Positions 11,487 to 23,899 are shown, counted from the first letter of the stretch. The stretch: DNA of 64,000 bases from Pyricularia pennisetigena (GCF_004337985.1 NW_021940919.1:1085106-1149105), one strand, 5' to 3'. Made by a program: numbers and translations. The notes: generated by a model from the sequence alone, not told the origin.

Positions 11487-13683
11487 TATAGACAAATTTA
11501 AAAAAGATCGTTCGTAACCCAATATTATCTTTCGTATATAACAATTTCAACTTTCTGGATAAGGTATAGGACCTTGGATATGGAAAACGTAACCGAATGC
11601 AAAATTTAACATCGTGTTTCCTTATATTAACGCCAGGATTTGAACGATATACGCAATCCCAGTGGCACGCCACCGTACCTTTCCGCCAAAAATGGTTGCA
11701 AACGCCCGCCTTTTTACAATATCCGGACACCTATTACGAAGGCGCCAAATATCATATAATGCACCAAATTTGTGGTTTTTTATTCCCCAACCGCCCATAT
11801 ACGCCTGGAACAACCCCACAATACCCTACCCTCGCACGAGCTACACCAACCTTTTACCTTATCCAAACCCCCGCCATTACCGAAAACGAAGGGGAATACG
11901 CAGGAGTTATCCAAATCCACGAAATCTTTTTTAAACGTTTTTTAAACCTGTTACCCGATTATTTCGACTACTTTTCCGTCCTGCTCCTCGTTTATGGGGA
12001 TTAAAAAATAACGTTATATATCCGTATTATTTAAGGAACCCATATCGAATTATTTCAACCCTTTAACAAAAAACAATGGATATTACCCGTACCAGCGTTT
12101 TTCCATATCGAATTCAATTTTATTAACCAGTTATGGCAATATTACGCCCCCATTATATTTATAAATATAACAGGGTTGGGGAAACACAACCAGCTTTAAA
12201 AAAATAAAAAGGAGTTTTACCACGCTTTACGGCTTTTACAAAATGCATTCCGGTCCCGCATTTTGTGCATTATAATTGCTATTTTAGTCCAAAACGGATT
12301 ATTGGACAGGGATTAGATTTTTAAAGACGCCCTGGAGAAGGTTTTTACCGATATACCACATAATACATATATTTCCGTGGTAAACCGTGTTTACGATAGT
12401 ATATTCGCTGGTTATATTAACGGTTTAATGGATATTGGATTATAGGATATAAAACCCAAAATTAACATCGCCTTCCGCACGCAACGCCGTTATTTGCAAA
12501 TAATTAACCTTTTATGGATGATAATAAGCGCGTTCCACCAAGGAGATTACGGCGTATTGGAAATTATAATGCCGTAATTGGTCCTATTTTTCTACGGTTG
12601 CAAAGCAAAAAATTATAGCCCTAAAATGTTATATTTAGCCTGGTTGTTACGACCAGAGGTTACAAATTAACCGCTGCGCACCGGGATTTTAAAGTCAGCG
12701 TTCGTAAAATGTACCACGGCCGGGAGTGGATTTAAACCGGCAAACCTAGCAATTAAGCATATTAATAGGGGTTTCGCCATGGATATTAAAAATAACCGCA
12801 ATTCCACGCACGATTTGCGAAAAATATTCCTAAATTGTGCAACGATGGGGCCAATCGCAACTACGGTGCGCAAAATATTGGAAAACATCGCCCGTACACG
12901 CATTAATAGCAAATACCATATAATGTTAACCAATTAAAATATAATCCATTATGCGTGTTTGTTATTCCAAAATGGTTGGGGAAGCGAAAAGGCCGAAGTA
13001 TTACCCAGTTTCGATTTCGACGGCCCTGATTTATTATACCTGGGTTTAAAAGAGCTAATGGGCGACAAATTGGAGGTATTTAATTAAAAAATCGTACGCC
13101 CTAATAGCGTGCTATTTCAGGCGGATATTGAAAAAACAGGGGCAAATCCAAAGGAAGGATACAGCCGGACAAACGGTTTAGATATTAGTGGTATAATTAA
13201 CACCGAAAGAAATTTGCTGGACGGAATATACGAAAAATCCGACGAAAAAGGCGCATAAAATTTAAAATAATAAAAGGTAAATTACGCAAACCAAAACGGG
13301 TAAAAGCGAGGATCGTTTTATTATAAAAACGAATTAAATGGACGAATAACGGTGACCTTACCCGCGAATAACGGAGGCAAAATAACGTCCGCAAAACCAG
13401 TAAATATAAACAAACAAATGCCAATCGTAAATTTGGTCTAAAATAAAATGCGAGGTATAACCTCCTCCAAAATCCTCCGCATAAACAACCCGTTTTTTAT
13501 CCATTTTCCTTGCCCAAATAAACCATATCCTCCATCCACCGCCAATTATAAATCCAGTAAAAAGGATCTTGGTAATAACCGTTATTACAATACCCTATTA
13601 ACCACGAATAATAAATCCATTAAACCGGATCCTAATAGTGATAACTGTTATAATATTATATATATAAGACCCCCAATTTTATA
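10349..13683 (+). pseudogene. Broken DUF6589-like gene, candidate transposase
   Basis: The first frame opens with MENIFPIIPINTPEK at 10349 and runs through in-frame stops and shifts. Blocks that recall the fungal DUF6589 family are: YLLRALALYFINNGVPRRVVDTLSGFG (about 11225-11305, read in pieces), PFNKKQWILPVPAFFHIEFN (about 12060-12120), GDYGVLEIIMP (about 12540) and KAKNYSPKMLYLAW (about 12606). The tail is basic (13240-13320), as in a DNA-binding protein. Several stops fall where Gln would be expected. The family match is from memory and no catalytic residues are assigned. It is proposed as transposase only because it is the one non-helicase gene in the element. It converges on the SNF2 gene. 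Confidence 0.5.
11431..11480. repeat. (TA)n microsatellite
   Basis: About 25 uninterrupted TA units lie between coding blocks of the DUF6589-like gene. This is probably a repeat expanded within an intron. Confidence 0.9.
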
Positions 13684-13728
13684 ACACCAAACCCCAAAAA
13701 AAAAGCAAAATAAAAAAACCCAGACCGA

Positions 13729-16700
13729 TTAAAAGAAACGAAAACGTTTGGCAGCGTTAAATGTCTTTTTAAAAGTGGGTTTATTAGCGCTACGCCTCTT
13801 TTTCCGAGCTGGGGTCGCGGTAAACGATCCAGGGACCGAATCGTCCTCCTCCTCATCCTTTTCTGAAATGGGTATGCAGGGTTTTTTTAACGAGTCGAAT
13901 ATAAATTTATCGTAATTAAGGCCAAAGTCGATAGATGAAGAAGACGGAATAACGACCGCCAAAGGATCGGCGTTATTATTACCAGAAATACCTTTTTTAA
14001 ACGGTTTATTGGTCTCCCGGCGTTTAATAACCCAGGAGCCAAAATCCCTTATTAGGGCCCCGATAACCCGCGCGGTCGCGGTTTCGTCGTAAAATCCATC
14101 GTTGTTTTTAATCCATTTTATTAATTTAACCACAAACCCCTAATCTATGGTGGTAAAATCGAAATAAGGCAAATGTGTACGATTAATGTAATTAGCAAAC
14201 GTATTACGGCCACCATTTTGCTCCTGGTATTAGTAATTAATATAAATTAAACCCAACGTTAAAATAAAAGCTGACGTTTTTTCCACCAGGTCCTGTTCGT
14301 TAAACTGCTTAGGGATATTTAACACGAACATTAAAACCAGGCGAAAATAAAATTCGCCTATGCGGCGCGTCCTGTTAAAATAAAAGGCATTAAAATGCTG
14401 GGGGGGTTTTGCTATCCAAACGAAATAGTTGAAAAGTTAGGAAAATATAATTGCTATTGCCTTATACGCTAGGAGTTGTTTGACAATTGGAAATTAGATA
14501 ACCTTGGGGAAGCGTATGCGCGTAATATATTTAAATAACATTTATTATATATTAGCAACGGCCGGAATAGTAGAAAAAGGGGCACTAACCTTCCGGAACA
14601 TGCGATTTTTTACCCAATCGAAAAGGGTATTTCGCATTTCGAAAATGCGCCAAATAACAGGCTTATTTTAACCCAACCGAATCAAGCGACCACAAATTTG
14701 CAATTATGTATTAGCGTTCCATATTAAGGGGATAATAATGCCAGTGTAACAATTGGGGTGCAAATTAAAACCAGCGCTGGAAATGTTAATGCTTAGGATA
14801 TAAACGTTAAAACTGGAGCTGGAATCGGTGAAATCGGAGACGGTTTTATCGCGTTCGGCTTGGGATAGGCCTAATCGGATAATAGTTACACCGAAGCTGG
14901 TTTTTTCCAAAATAGAAGCAATAAAATTAAAAAAGTTAGCAGGTATATTAAAAATTGTGACAATTATTACAAAAATGGAGAAATAACAGCCATTGTAATA
15001 TTTGTTACAATCCAAAAATATAAAAATTGTAATAATTGTCACAATAGCTGTGGGGAAGGAAAGGGATTGTAATAACTGTCACCATATGGCCAATTTACGC
15101 TTAAATCCAAAGATTGGGGGTTATAACCAGGACGCGTTGACCTTTTTTCTTTTTTTCCATACAGATTTCGATTACGCGGGCAATAAATGGCGATTCGTTT
15201 AATATAAAATGGATTATTTTAGCCCTGCCCGACGGAGGTAGCGTTTTAAAATTAGTGCAGGTTTTCGAATAAACCCAGCTAAAGGGACCGTCGCCGCTAT
15301 ATTGAATTAGAGCGTCCACAGTTACCGATCCAAAACGGGTTTTTCCTTCCTGTAAGCTTTTTTTAAAACTTTGTCGGACGTTGCGGTGTTTGGCTTTAAA
15401 ATCCACTTTTTTTAACGCCAGCATTTTACCCAGTTCCGCCGAATTAACATCCCGGGTGTCGTCCTCGGTGTGGATTATTAATTAAAAAAGGTAATTAATT
15501 GCCAAAAACTGCAGCAGGCGGATAAAACCTATATTAAAAAAAGCCGAAATTTGGCGGTTACCAGCTGTGGTATCCGTATTAGTGGGAATTCCTAATGGAG
15601 CGGGACCAATATCGTCGGTATTTTCGCCCACAAATGCGGTAATAATGTTTTTAAAAATTGCCTCGGTATTCGTTATAACGTTTTCGAAACGGTGGCCAAA
15701 TTGGAGCTCCTTAATAATAATACTATAGGGCGGAATGCGTTTACGGGGATAAATGATTATACCGTTAGGTAAGGTGAGCCCGGTGTCCATACCCCTGCGT
15801 ACCGTAAATACGCCCGTATGTTTAAAAATCACTAACGATTTTTCGTTTAGTGTGGTGGTAGGAATTATAAGGTTTAAAATTCGAGGGTAAAGCAGCCACC
15901 ATTTCCAACCCATCGATTCGAATTCTTATAGAGAGGTTTTAATGTTTTTATCGACATTAAAAACGACGAAACAGCCATTACCTTCCCAAATGTAATTGAC
16001 CGTAAATATATTTTCCTAAAATAAGCCTTTAAGTCGGGCGAAAGGGATCGCAGTTTTGTCCTAAACCAGGGCATTAAGGCCAATAATATCCCTAATTTTG
16101 TTAATAGTCGGCGTAGCAATGGCCATACCCCGATTAACGCAAAGGATAAGGCGAAATGCGCGGTGTATTATCGATTCGCGGTAGCGGAGGCATTAAACTT
16201 CGTTTCCAATCATACGTTAAAAAAGGGTACCGGATGGTAAATATATAACCAAACGCCGGATATTTTTGGTATTTTCGCCCGTGGAAAAGTCGGCCTTCCG
16301 ACCGTTTTTGCGTTAACGGTTCCTGATAAAATTATCTAATTTAAACAAATATGTTAATATAACGAAATTATAATAATTGTTACAAAAAATACTTACTAGG
16401 TATTATCTTTAATGTCGGAATTATCGTCGAAATTATCGACGTCGGGGGGGCGCTGCTAAGGATTGGAATCGACAATTTTATCCATGCACCATGGGTTAAA
16501 CACCTTTTCCGCGTTATGGATTTCGTCCAACTGCTCAATTTTTCGGATTAGGAATGTCGAATAAAATGTAATAATAACCGTACCCGCAGATTTGGGATTA
16601 GATTTGCGGGCGGCGAGTTTGGTTAAGGTATTGTAAAGCTGCGCTTGGGTAAAAGTAGCAACCGTTCGCGGGGCATCGGTAACGCATACCTCGGTTAAAC

Positions 16701-19700
16701 CATAATAGCATTTAACGTCGAGGGCTGGGAAATTGGTTATTATTTTTTTAAATGTTTGCGAAATAAGGCTGGCCGGGACGAAAATCAAGGTGGGAAAACA
16801 TCCGTCGGCATTTTGGATAAATCGGTCGTATTGGCAACGGATGTACCATATATAAATCGCCGTAAAATAAATAATCGTTTTTCCCGTGCCCATTTCGTTG
16901 GTTAATAGCCAATTTTTAAAAGCTGATTGCTCCAATTTTAGTAGGGTATGGGTATTTAAACCGAAAAAAAAGTTAATTTAGCAAAAACAAAAATTGTAAT
17001 AATAATTACAAAAATAGGGGTGGGATTGTGATAATAGTTACAAAAATAGGGGTAGGATTGTAACAATAGTTACAAAAATAGGGGCAAAATTGTGACGATA
17101 GTCACAATTATCAAAGATAATATATATATAATTTACCAACTAATTAATGGGGTAACCAATGGCGATTAAAAGGAGCATCAGGCATATCCCAATTAAACCA
17201 AAAGTATTTACCCTTAATTTTCTTGTATTTGAAACCGATTTTGTTGTCGGTATCTAAACCGTCGACAGGCAAAATATTTTAAAAAAGGCGCAACTTTTTT
17301 ATAGCAGCCTAAATCGCGTCCGAATTAAAGAAATAACTAATCCAGGGATAACCCTTGGTCAAAATAGAAAGTTGCGCATAGTATGCTAAGGAAACCGCTA
17401 AAATCCTTTCGCGGGCGTCCTCGAAAATTTCCTCTTTTGCGCGGTCCATATTAGCAAATCGATCGGCGATGGTGGATTGGGTTTGCATAAAATTGAGGAA
17501 ATCGTTTTATTAATCGTCGCCAAAAAGCTTGGGATAAAATTCGGTGATTTTTGTTTTGGGTTTGGTAAGGATGGGACGATGGAACCGCCCCTCGTCGTAC
17601 AAATTGTTAAAAATACCCTTAAATGTTAACAAATCCAATGGGTGCATTTGAATTTAATTTGCACGCTTTTTTTTTTTTTTTCAACCGTCCGACCTTAATG
17701 GGTTTAAAACGGGACCAGGTATCGACAGCGAGCATTATTATCGTCCTATTGTAGCAGGCGCGGTTAAAACCAAATAAATTGGCGACGTTAATGGTTTGGT
17801 CGGTTCGCGAACGGGCAACTAAACGATGTTAAAATTGCATTAAATGCAAATTATTTAGGGCGATAACGTTGTCGGCGATAGTTGTATGATCGGCGATAGC
17901 AAACAGGGTGGAGGATTGTTCGATATTAAATTTAAAGGGGTTACGGTAATTTCCACCAAAATCGCTAGGACTTTTTTTGCTTTTAATAACGATTTTTCCC
18001 TGCCGGCGAAAAATAAAATAAAGGAAATAATAACAAGCCTTAAACCAATCGTCGATGTGGTAACCGCTATATATATATGGTCCAGGGTTAGCGGTTTTAA
18101 ATTTTAAATCGCCGTTTTTAAAATTAGGTCCGGTGGTTATTATCCGCAGGTAAATTAATATCGTGGCGAGGATTATGGGAATTATAACCGGTTTAAATTT
18201 GTTTGCGAATGTTTTTAGCCCGGGGAGGTTAATATCGTTTTGGCGGATGAGGGGGGGGATAGGGGGTAGGCGACGCCGATTTGCCAGATTATCGAAAATG
18301 GGTTTGGTACCCCTATCGTTAAATATATCCGGTACGGAGGCCAAGGTCTTTTGCCAAACGGGTATTTTATTGCCTTTAATCTATTTGCCGGGATTACCTG
18401 TTTTAAAATAAGTTAAAAAGCCGAATACGTCGGCGATTAAAAATAAATTAACCAATAATTAAAATTGTGCCCGTTATCCCAAAATATATAAAAGGGTAAA
18501 AGCCAAATTGTAACAGTTGTTATATTATAGCAGTAATTATTTGGTATTACCGCAAAAAATTGTGATAGTTGTTACAATATAGTAAATAGCAGGACATATT
18601 AATGCAGGGATTGTAACAACTGTCGCAATCCAATAAAAGGAAACATTAACCTGTTATATTAATATGTTATGCCAAAGCATTTGTCGTTTTGTAGCCAAGT
18701 ACGACTATTACCTCGTTTATATTCGACGAATTACTGTTAAGATGGTATACCAAAATCTGGCCATTAACGCGTGCTTTTGCTGCGGCGACGCCAGCAGCGG
18801 ATTAAAGGCGTTCAGGGGTTTGGGCGATTGGGGTTTCGTTCGTGTTACGGAAAATATTATTTCCGCGACCGAACCAGGCGGGCGGGTTAGTATTGTTGTC
18901 AATTTTAAAGCAGTTAATATAGCCTAAATGGGGTATAATGCGAGCCATTTTGGTAATATTCGTATTCCTTACCCTGCGCCAAATTGTAATGGTTATCGCC
19001 GATACGGATTGGTTTTTACCCAGTTGAAAATCCTTCCATAACGGGACGGGTAGGCGATCCAGGAGATCCGTGTCCTTATACGATGGGAAATAATATTCGG
19101 GTTGTGCGAAATTTATTAGTCCATTATTTGGCGTCGAATTAGGTTTGGGCTGCGTCCGCGATACCGAAATAAGGTTGGTTTTGGTTGGCCGAGCGGTGGT
19201 GGTTTTATATATACGGGGTACGGGCGGCCTATTTAGTGGCGCGGGTACCGGGTTAACAATGACTTCCGGTTGTGGTACAAAGGGCCGGTTTTTGGGGTCT
19301 TTTGGTGGCGGGGATAATGCGCTGGTAAGTGGTTCAAAAAATGCCAGGGGAGTTTGCAATTGGCGGTTATCCAAATCCGGGGCAGGTTCGTTATGGTTAT
19401 TGTCCATATTAATATTATTATCGCCCTTATTGGCGGACGCGGGGGCAGGTTGGTTATCGTTTTCGCCCATATAGGTATCGTCGTTATTATAATCGACGGG
19501 GGCGGGGGCAGGTTCGTTATCGCCGGCGTTTATATCGGTATTATTTCCATCCTTATCGACGGGGGCGGGGGTAGATTTATTATCGCCGGAATCCATATTA
19601 GTATTATTTTAATTATTATTATTATTATTAGGAATGGGGGGAAGATTTAGGGGGATTCCGGTTGCATCCAAATAACCCTATAATATAAGACGGTCCAGCC

Positions 19701-19920
19701 GAGCAAAATTTAGTTCCAAAACAATTGCAGTATCCGCGTCGTAATTTTCCAAATTTTTGAGGTATTGGTTTATTTTTTTTGTCCGCGCTCCTTTTTATAA
19801 TGTGGTCATTAAATTGGCAAATAATTTAACATTATTGGGTATATGTCCCAACGTAAATTTGGTGGTGGTTTGGGCGGAGGCTTTACCTTTCTGGCTTTTT
19901 TTGGGAGCTATGGTGATAAA
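13729..19920 (-). pseudogene. SNF2-type ATPase gene of the 13.9-kb element, degraded
   Basis: Read on the minus strand. The N-terminus (19900-18670) begins near APKKSQKGKASA and contains Asp/Asn-rich tandem blocks with repeated EPAPAPVD and QPAPAS. The ATPase core starts with WLLTNEMGTGKTIIY (about 16920-16860, Walker A), then LIFVPASLISQTF (motif Ia). Motif II reads N-E-V-stop near 16207-16193, where the Asp codon appears as AAC. Motif III is ATPT near 16110. The second lobe has VLVITPNLWI (15120), then after an intron NFFNFIASILEK and SSAGFNLHPNC (motif V, about 14770). The C-terminus is Lys/Arg-rich (13800-13730). Introns contain the palindrome repeats. The Rad5/Rad16-like branch is likely; helicase-like translocase, not active here. 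Confidence 0.75.
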
Positions 19921-20443
19921 GGAACGTAATTGTGACAGTTGTTACGGCTTTTGGCGAATTAAAGCAATTATTGTAATTATTGTTACAATAAGGTTAGTTA
20001 ATTTGCCCCGGACTTAACCGGGTGGGGGTACCCTTGCGATGCAGGGGCGCTAGTTATAATTTACCCTCGTTACGATTGGGTTAGTGCCTACTTGGGTGGG
20101 TAGGGTATAAATAGCTTTATCCAATTAAAAATGCTTTAATTAAGCTTCCTGACGAATATGTTTGCAGTATTTGCTGAGGTAATTTTGCGATTATAACAAT
20201 TATTACGTCTGTTGGTTAAAAATTGAGCGTTGGCTCAATCGTCACAATTTTTTATCAATCGTTACAAAAAGAATTTGGCGGTTGGGAAAGAGGTTTTTAT
20301 TGTAAAAGAAAAGAAAAAAAGCTAATAAAAATAAAAAAGGAGGTATTTATAGTTGGGTTTACGTATGGGGCTTTTTGCTGATAAAATAAGGTTAAAGTGG
20401 AAACGCCAAAGTTTCCGGAGTTTAGCCGTAACAATTGTTACAA
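14955..20443. repeat. Dispersed 18-bp palindrome, at least 16 copies
   Basis: The consensus is close to TTGTAACAATTGTTACAA (half-site TTGTRAY). Copies start at 14955, 14993, 15027, 15067, 16368, 16994, 17026, 17058, 17090, 18508, 18560, 18611, 19930, 19971, 20191 and 20426. The four from 16994 are spaced exactly 32 bp apart. All lie in introns or spacers of the minus-strand helicase genes, none in a conserved motif. Reversing C:G to T:A change gives TTGTGACA-NN-TGTCACAA. No copy was seen in the plus-strand gene or in the 1.8-kb elements. Confidence 0.8.
16994..17107. repeat. Iteron-like array: four palindromes at 32-bp spacing
   Basis: Palindromes start at 16994, 17026, 17058 and 17090. They are separated by 14-bp spacers of the form AAATAGGGGYRRRA. 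The array sits in an intron just upstream (minus strand) of the Walker A exon of the SNF2 gene. Confidence 0.85.
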
Positions 20444-20639
20444 TTCGCAATATCGAACCCTTTTATTTTTAATCGGGGCGCCGTTACGCCGTACCAGCCT
20501 ATATATAATCCAAGCTTTCAATTTACGTAACAATTATTATTATCCAGCATTTGGTCGTTCTATTTAGGCCGTTAATTGGGGATTTTGGTATTTAACAATT
20601 ATATGTTTTGCGCTGCTTAATCCTCCCCCCCTAATTAGT

Positions 20640-23060
20640 CCAACTCGGCGTCGCCTTTTTTGTCGTTCGACCTTTTTGTAATCCAGGGTACGTTGTTCAA
20701 TTTAATTAGGATTTAACTTTATTCGCCTTTTAGTTTTTGGGTTATAAATTTATGGGCGTTCCTATGCTGGATACTTTTGCAACCGTTAACGTTAACCAGC
20801 ATTTTAACCTATAGTTATAATACCGTTTAATTCGTTCGTCGGCGTTTATTAGTTTGTTTTCCCGAGTAATTATTAATTATATCCATCGTTTCCTAAGGTG
20901 CTACCGTGTTTTAATTCCGCCGCCTTTTTTTTTGTTGTTTGTGCAAATAGGAGGCGTGATTTCGTATCCCATTTTCGTATATTATTGGGAGTTGAGCAAC
21001 GAAATAATCGCTATATTGTTTAAACCATTTAATTAATTGTAAATTTGGAACATTTTCCAGCAAATCGTTTTTCGTCCATTCCCGGTTATAGGAATGGACG
21101 AGCTTTTTAGCGATATTAAAAGTTATTGGTTTGGGTAGCACTAGCTGGGATGGTAGGTCGTATAACCGCCGCGGGTTTGGGTAAAAAATGGTTATTGCAA
21201 AATGGGTACCCCATTTGTCCAACTGTTTAAACATATAACCTTTTTTGGAATTTTTCCTGGGTATTTTAATTGGCTGTTTTTTAGGGGGTAATGCGGGTAA
21301 AACTCCAATTTAGTGGACGCAGGCGTTGCAACAGTTTTCAGGTTGGTTTATTGTAAAGGATGGATTCGTTTCCTGTATAAAGTCCAATATAATTCGTCGA
21401 AAATATTTAGCGTTGGCGAAGGTTTACATATTTGGCGCCTCCTTTTTTAATTTTTTCCTATTTATTATTTCTTATTACGTCCAATGGGGCGGAACGCGTG
21501 GTTTAAATATATTTAAAAAACCGGTTTGTGGTAATTCCGACGTTTTTGCCCGGTTATTGTCGTTTAAATCAGATTTAGCGACACGTGGAAGGTTAATGGG
21601 GAATAACCGCGTTTATAAATACGTTAAAAAATTTAAATAAGTAATTTGTAAATTTTTAGCGTTTCCTCGTAATACCACGGGTTATTTGGTTAATTTAGTT
21701 AATAATTTTGGCCTGGTTGGTTTATATTTAGCGATGGACCCCTGCGTATCGAAATACCAATAGGGCGTAAAAAAATATGCGGTTCCTTTACGGTTGGGCC
21801 CGCGTGCGGTTCGTCCGAACCTTTACCACAGGTTTGCGGGGTCGTTTAATATTAACGCGCCGTATTGCATTATACGTTCCATATTAGGTATATTTATACC
21901 TATACCCAAAAATAAAGTGGAAAATATAATACGAACTTTAAAATCCGGTTTGGAAAATTTTGCGTAAATTTTAATTTTATCGACTTTAGGTGTAAATGTA
22001 TTGTACCGGATAATTATATCGGTTGCGTTTCGTTTAGTAAATTTCCTAAATACGAGGTTTTTTATTAGGAATTGGCGTGTTTGGATAATACGGTTCCTGG
22101 CGTCCATATATATAATGGTTTTAGGAATACGGGTGGCGGATGATGGTGTGGTATTCCTTATTAGGAATAGGAGGCGCCGGTAATCGTTAATAAAGGTTTT
22201 GCGTTCCAAATATTGTATTATAATCGTAATTTCGGGTCGGTCGAAAGGCGTTTTAACGAAACGCACTATCCTTTTATAACACAATTGGTCGAGGACGTAA
22301 ATTTTAACTTTTATTGTAAAAGTTGCGGTGCACCCGAATATAAATACGCTTACTGGTATAATTGCCCGGACCAAACGCAGTATGGAAAACGATTCCCTAA
22401 AATCCTTCCACTGTAAAACTATGTAAAATTTATTAATGGCAAACAAAGCGATGCGTTGGTGGAATATAGGGTTTCGAAAAAGTTTAAAGAATCGGTAATT
22501 GGTGGTTTATTCCGGGTTTAAAAAAATGTGCGTGTGTTTATAAGCGGTTTGCGGGTTCCAAAAAAGGTTATATTAAATAAAATTAGCTTTAGTAATAAAA
22601 ACCGCATATTTATATTTACGTCTAAAATGGATTGGTCGATTAATTTGGGGTTCGCGGCGGGATAACGTTGTATATTGCGTAACTGTTCTTGCCCTAATTT
22701 GTTTAATAGGATTATTTGTATAGTAATGGTGTTATTGCGAATTACCGAGGTAGTTTGCAATATTATATTTTTCCCGTACCCGGTTTTTGCCAGCAAAATA
22801 ACATTTTCTGTATTATATAAAACCCGGTGTATATATTGCATTTGGTTATAATGTGGGATTCGTGTAGGAATATTGGGGGGTTTGTGGAGGTTTAAAAGCC
22901 ATATAGCAGCTGAGGAAACGAGTTTATATTGTAGGTTTAAATTACCAAAAGCTTTAGTTTTGGCGTATAATTCCGGGAGGATGTATACGTCGGAGGAGGT
23001 ATTTGCCGCCGCGTGTGCGGGATTGGGACCGCGAAAAATTGCGTCGATTTAGTGGGAAAG
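20640..23060 (-). pseudogene. RecQ-type helicase gene of the 13.9-kb element, degraded
   Basis: On the minus strand the N-terminal segment (about 23050-22850) reads FRGPNPAHAAANTSSDVYI, leading to MQYIHRVLYNTENVILLAKTGYGKN (22841-22765), a RecQ motif I with the final Ser changed to Asn. Further motifs are IIFSTLFLGIGINIPNMERIMQYG (about 21930-21855, the motif V region) and W-stop-RFGRTARGPNRKG (about 21845-21800, motif VI with Gln replaced by a stop). The C-terminal part runs to about 20640. Frameshifts and stops make it inactive. It lies upstream of the SNF2 gene in the same direction. RecQ-like assignment is firm; the exact subfamily is not determined. Confidence 0.75.
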
Positions 23061-23524
23061 CGAAATATATGTGGGCGTGTTTCGGGACATTATATATATG
23101 TAATTTAATACGAATATATAAAGATTTGCGGAAATAATGGTCTTTTTTAATGGGTGGATGTATAGCGTATTATGTGATATATACCTTATGCGGATTGTAA
23201 AATTAGTGGTTTTGCGTTATTTATGTTAAAATTTATATGTAAAGATTCCTTTCGCTTTTGCGATTCTCTTTATATAAGTTTTAACGGATTATAATCGTTG
23301 TTGGTGAAATGCGAAATGGGTATCGATGGTGTTTATGGGTGGACGTATAGTATATTAAGTGGAATTTACCCTATAAGGATTGTAAAGTAAATATTTTTAC
23401 GATATTTGGATTAAAATTTGTATGTAAAGGTTCCTTTCGCTTTTGCGATTTTTCACATATAAATTTTAACGGATTATAATCGTTATTGTTAAAATGCGAA
23501 ATGGGTATCGATGGTGTTTTTGGG
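22862..23524. other. 5' flank of RecQ gene and direct repeats near end B
   Basis: The N-terminal RecQ coding remnant extends to about 23060. Bases 23140-23520 contain two similar stretches of about 160 bp (23150-23325 and 23330-23525), each with a TATAGYRTATTA block, then TCCTTTCGCTTTTGCGATT and AAATGCGAAATGGGTATCGATGGTG. No gene is seen there; it may be the promoter region of the RecQ gene. Confidence 0.5.
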
Positions 23525-23890
23525 TTAATAATGGGGATACCGCCATAAACGGATGAAGGGCGGGTTATATCCAACTTTTGACTGGCGTACCGGGTGCAAA
23601 AAATTTTAAATTGATGAAAAAGGCCTACCAATTCCTATTTTCAACGATGTTTTCTTTTTTCGATATCTTGCGTAGTTGTGGAATAATAAGGGAGTGTCGG
23701 TCGCAAAAAGGCCAAAAATACCGCTATAAACGGCGAAAATCGACAAGTTGTCCTCAGACCTGAACCAAAGCGTTTTTTGGATGGACCCACAGGTACATTG
23801 CAAAGCCGCAATTGAGCCACGAAGTGGAGCGAAGCGAACGGAGTGGATCAATTGTGGAGCTTTGGGCTTCAGGGATGAGCCCTGAGACTA
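23525..23890. repeat. End B of the TIR family
   Basis: The last ~365 bp match end B of the 1.8-kb copies in inverted form, from ACCGCCATAAACGG to CTGAGACTA. It contains a small hairpin (ATTGC...GCAAT, near 23800-23815) and a CGCCGTTTATAGCGG-type inverted pair. An extra GCGAACGGAGTG run near 23833 is also present in some sister copies. Confidence 0.8.
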
Positions 23891-23899
23891 AATAGGTAC
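23891..23899. repeat. 9-bp target site duplication, right copy
   Basis: AATAGGTAC, identical to 10027-10035. Confidence 0.92.

Larger units (their letters stand above)
10036..23890 (+). mobile_element. 13.9-kb TIR element with DUF6589-like, SNF2 and RecQ genes
   Basis: The ends TAGTCTCAGTGCTCA and TGAGCCCTGAGACTA are imperfect inverted repeats bounded by an exact 9-bp duplication. The element carries three degraded genes: a plus-strand DUF6589-like gene, and minus-strand SNF2 and RecQ helicase genes, the SNF2 gene converging on the first near 13700. The first ~200 bp and last ~365 bp match the ends of the 1.8-kb copies, so this is their likely autonomous relative. All frames contain stops, many explained by C:G to T:A change, so the copy is dead. 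A 9-bp duplication is compatible with Mutator-like elements, but no MULE, hAT, Helitron or tyrosine-recombinase protein is recognised. Element class is unassigned. Confidence 0.85.

Noticed and set aside
14955..20443. CRISPR array
   Set aside because: Eukaryotic transposon context. Units are palindromes with short similar spacers, no cas genes, and they are dispersed over introns.
10036..23890. Starship or Helitron
   Set aside because: No DUF3435 tyrosine recombinase near an end and no Rep domain. Inverted termini with a 9-bp duplication fit neither; the RecQ-like gene is not a Rep/Hel protein.
10036..23890. Subtelomeric region with telomere-linked RecQ helicase
   Set aside because: No telomere repeats are seen, and the helicase gene is enclosed by transposon ends and a target duplication.
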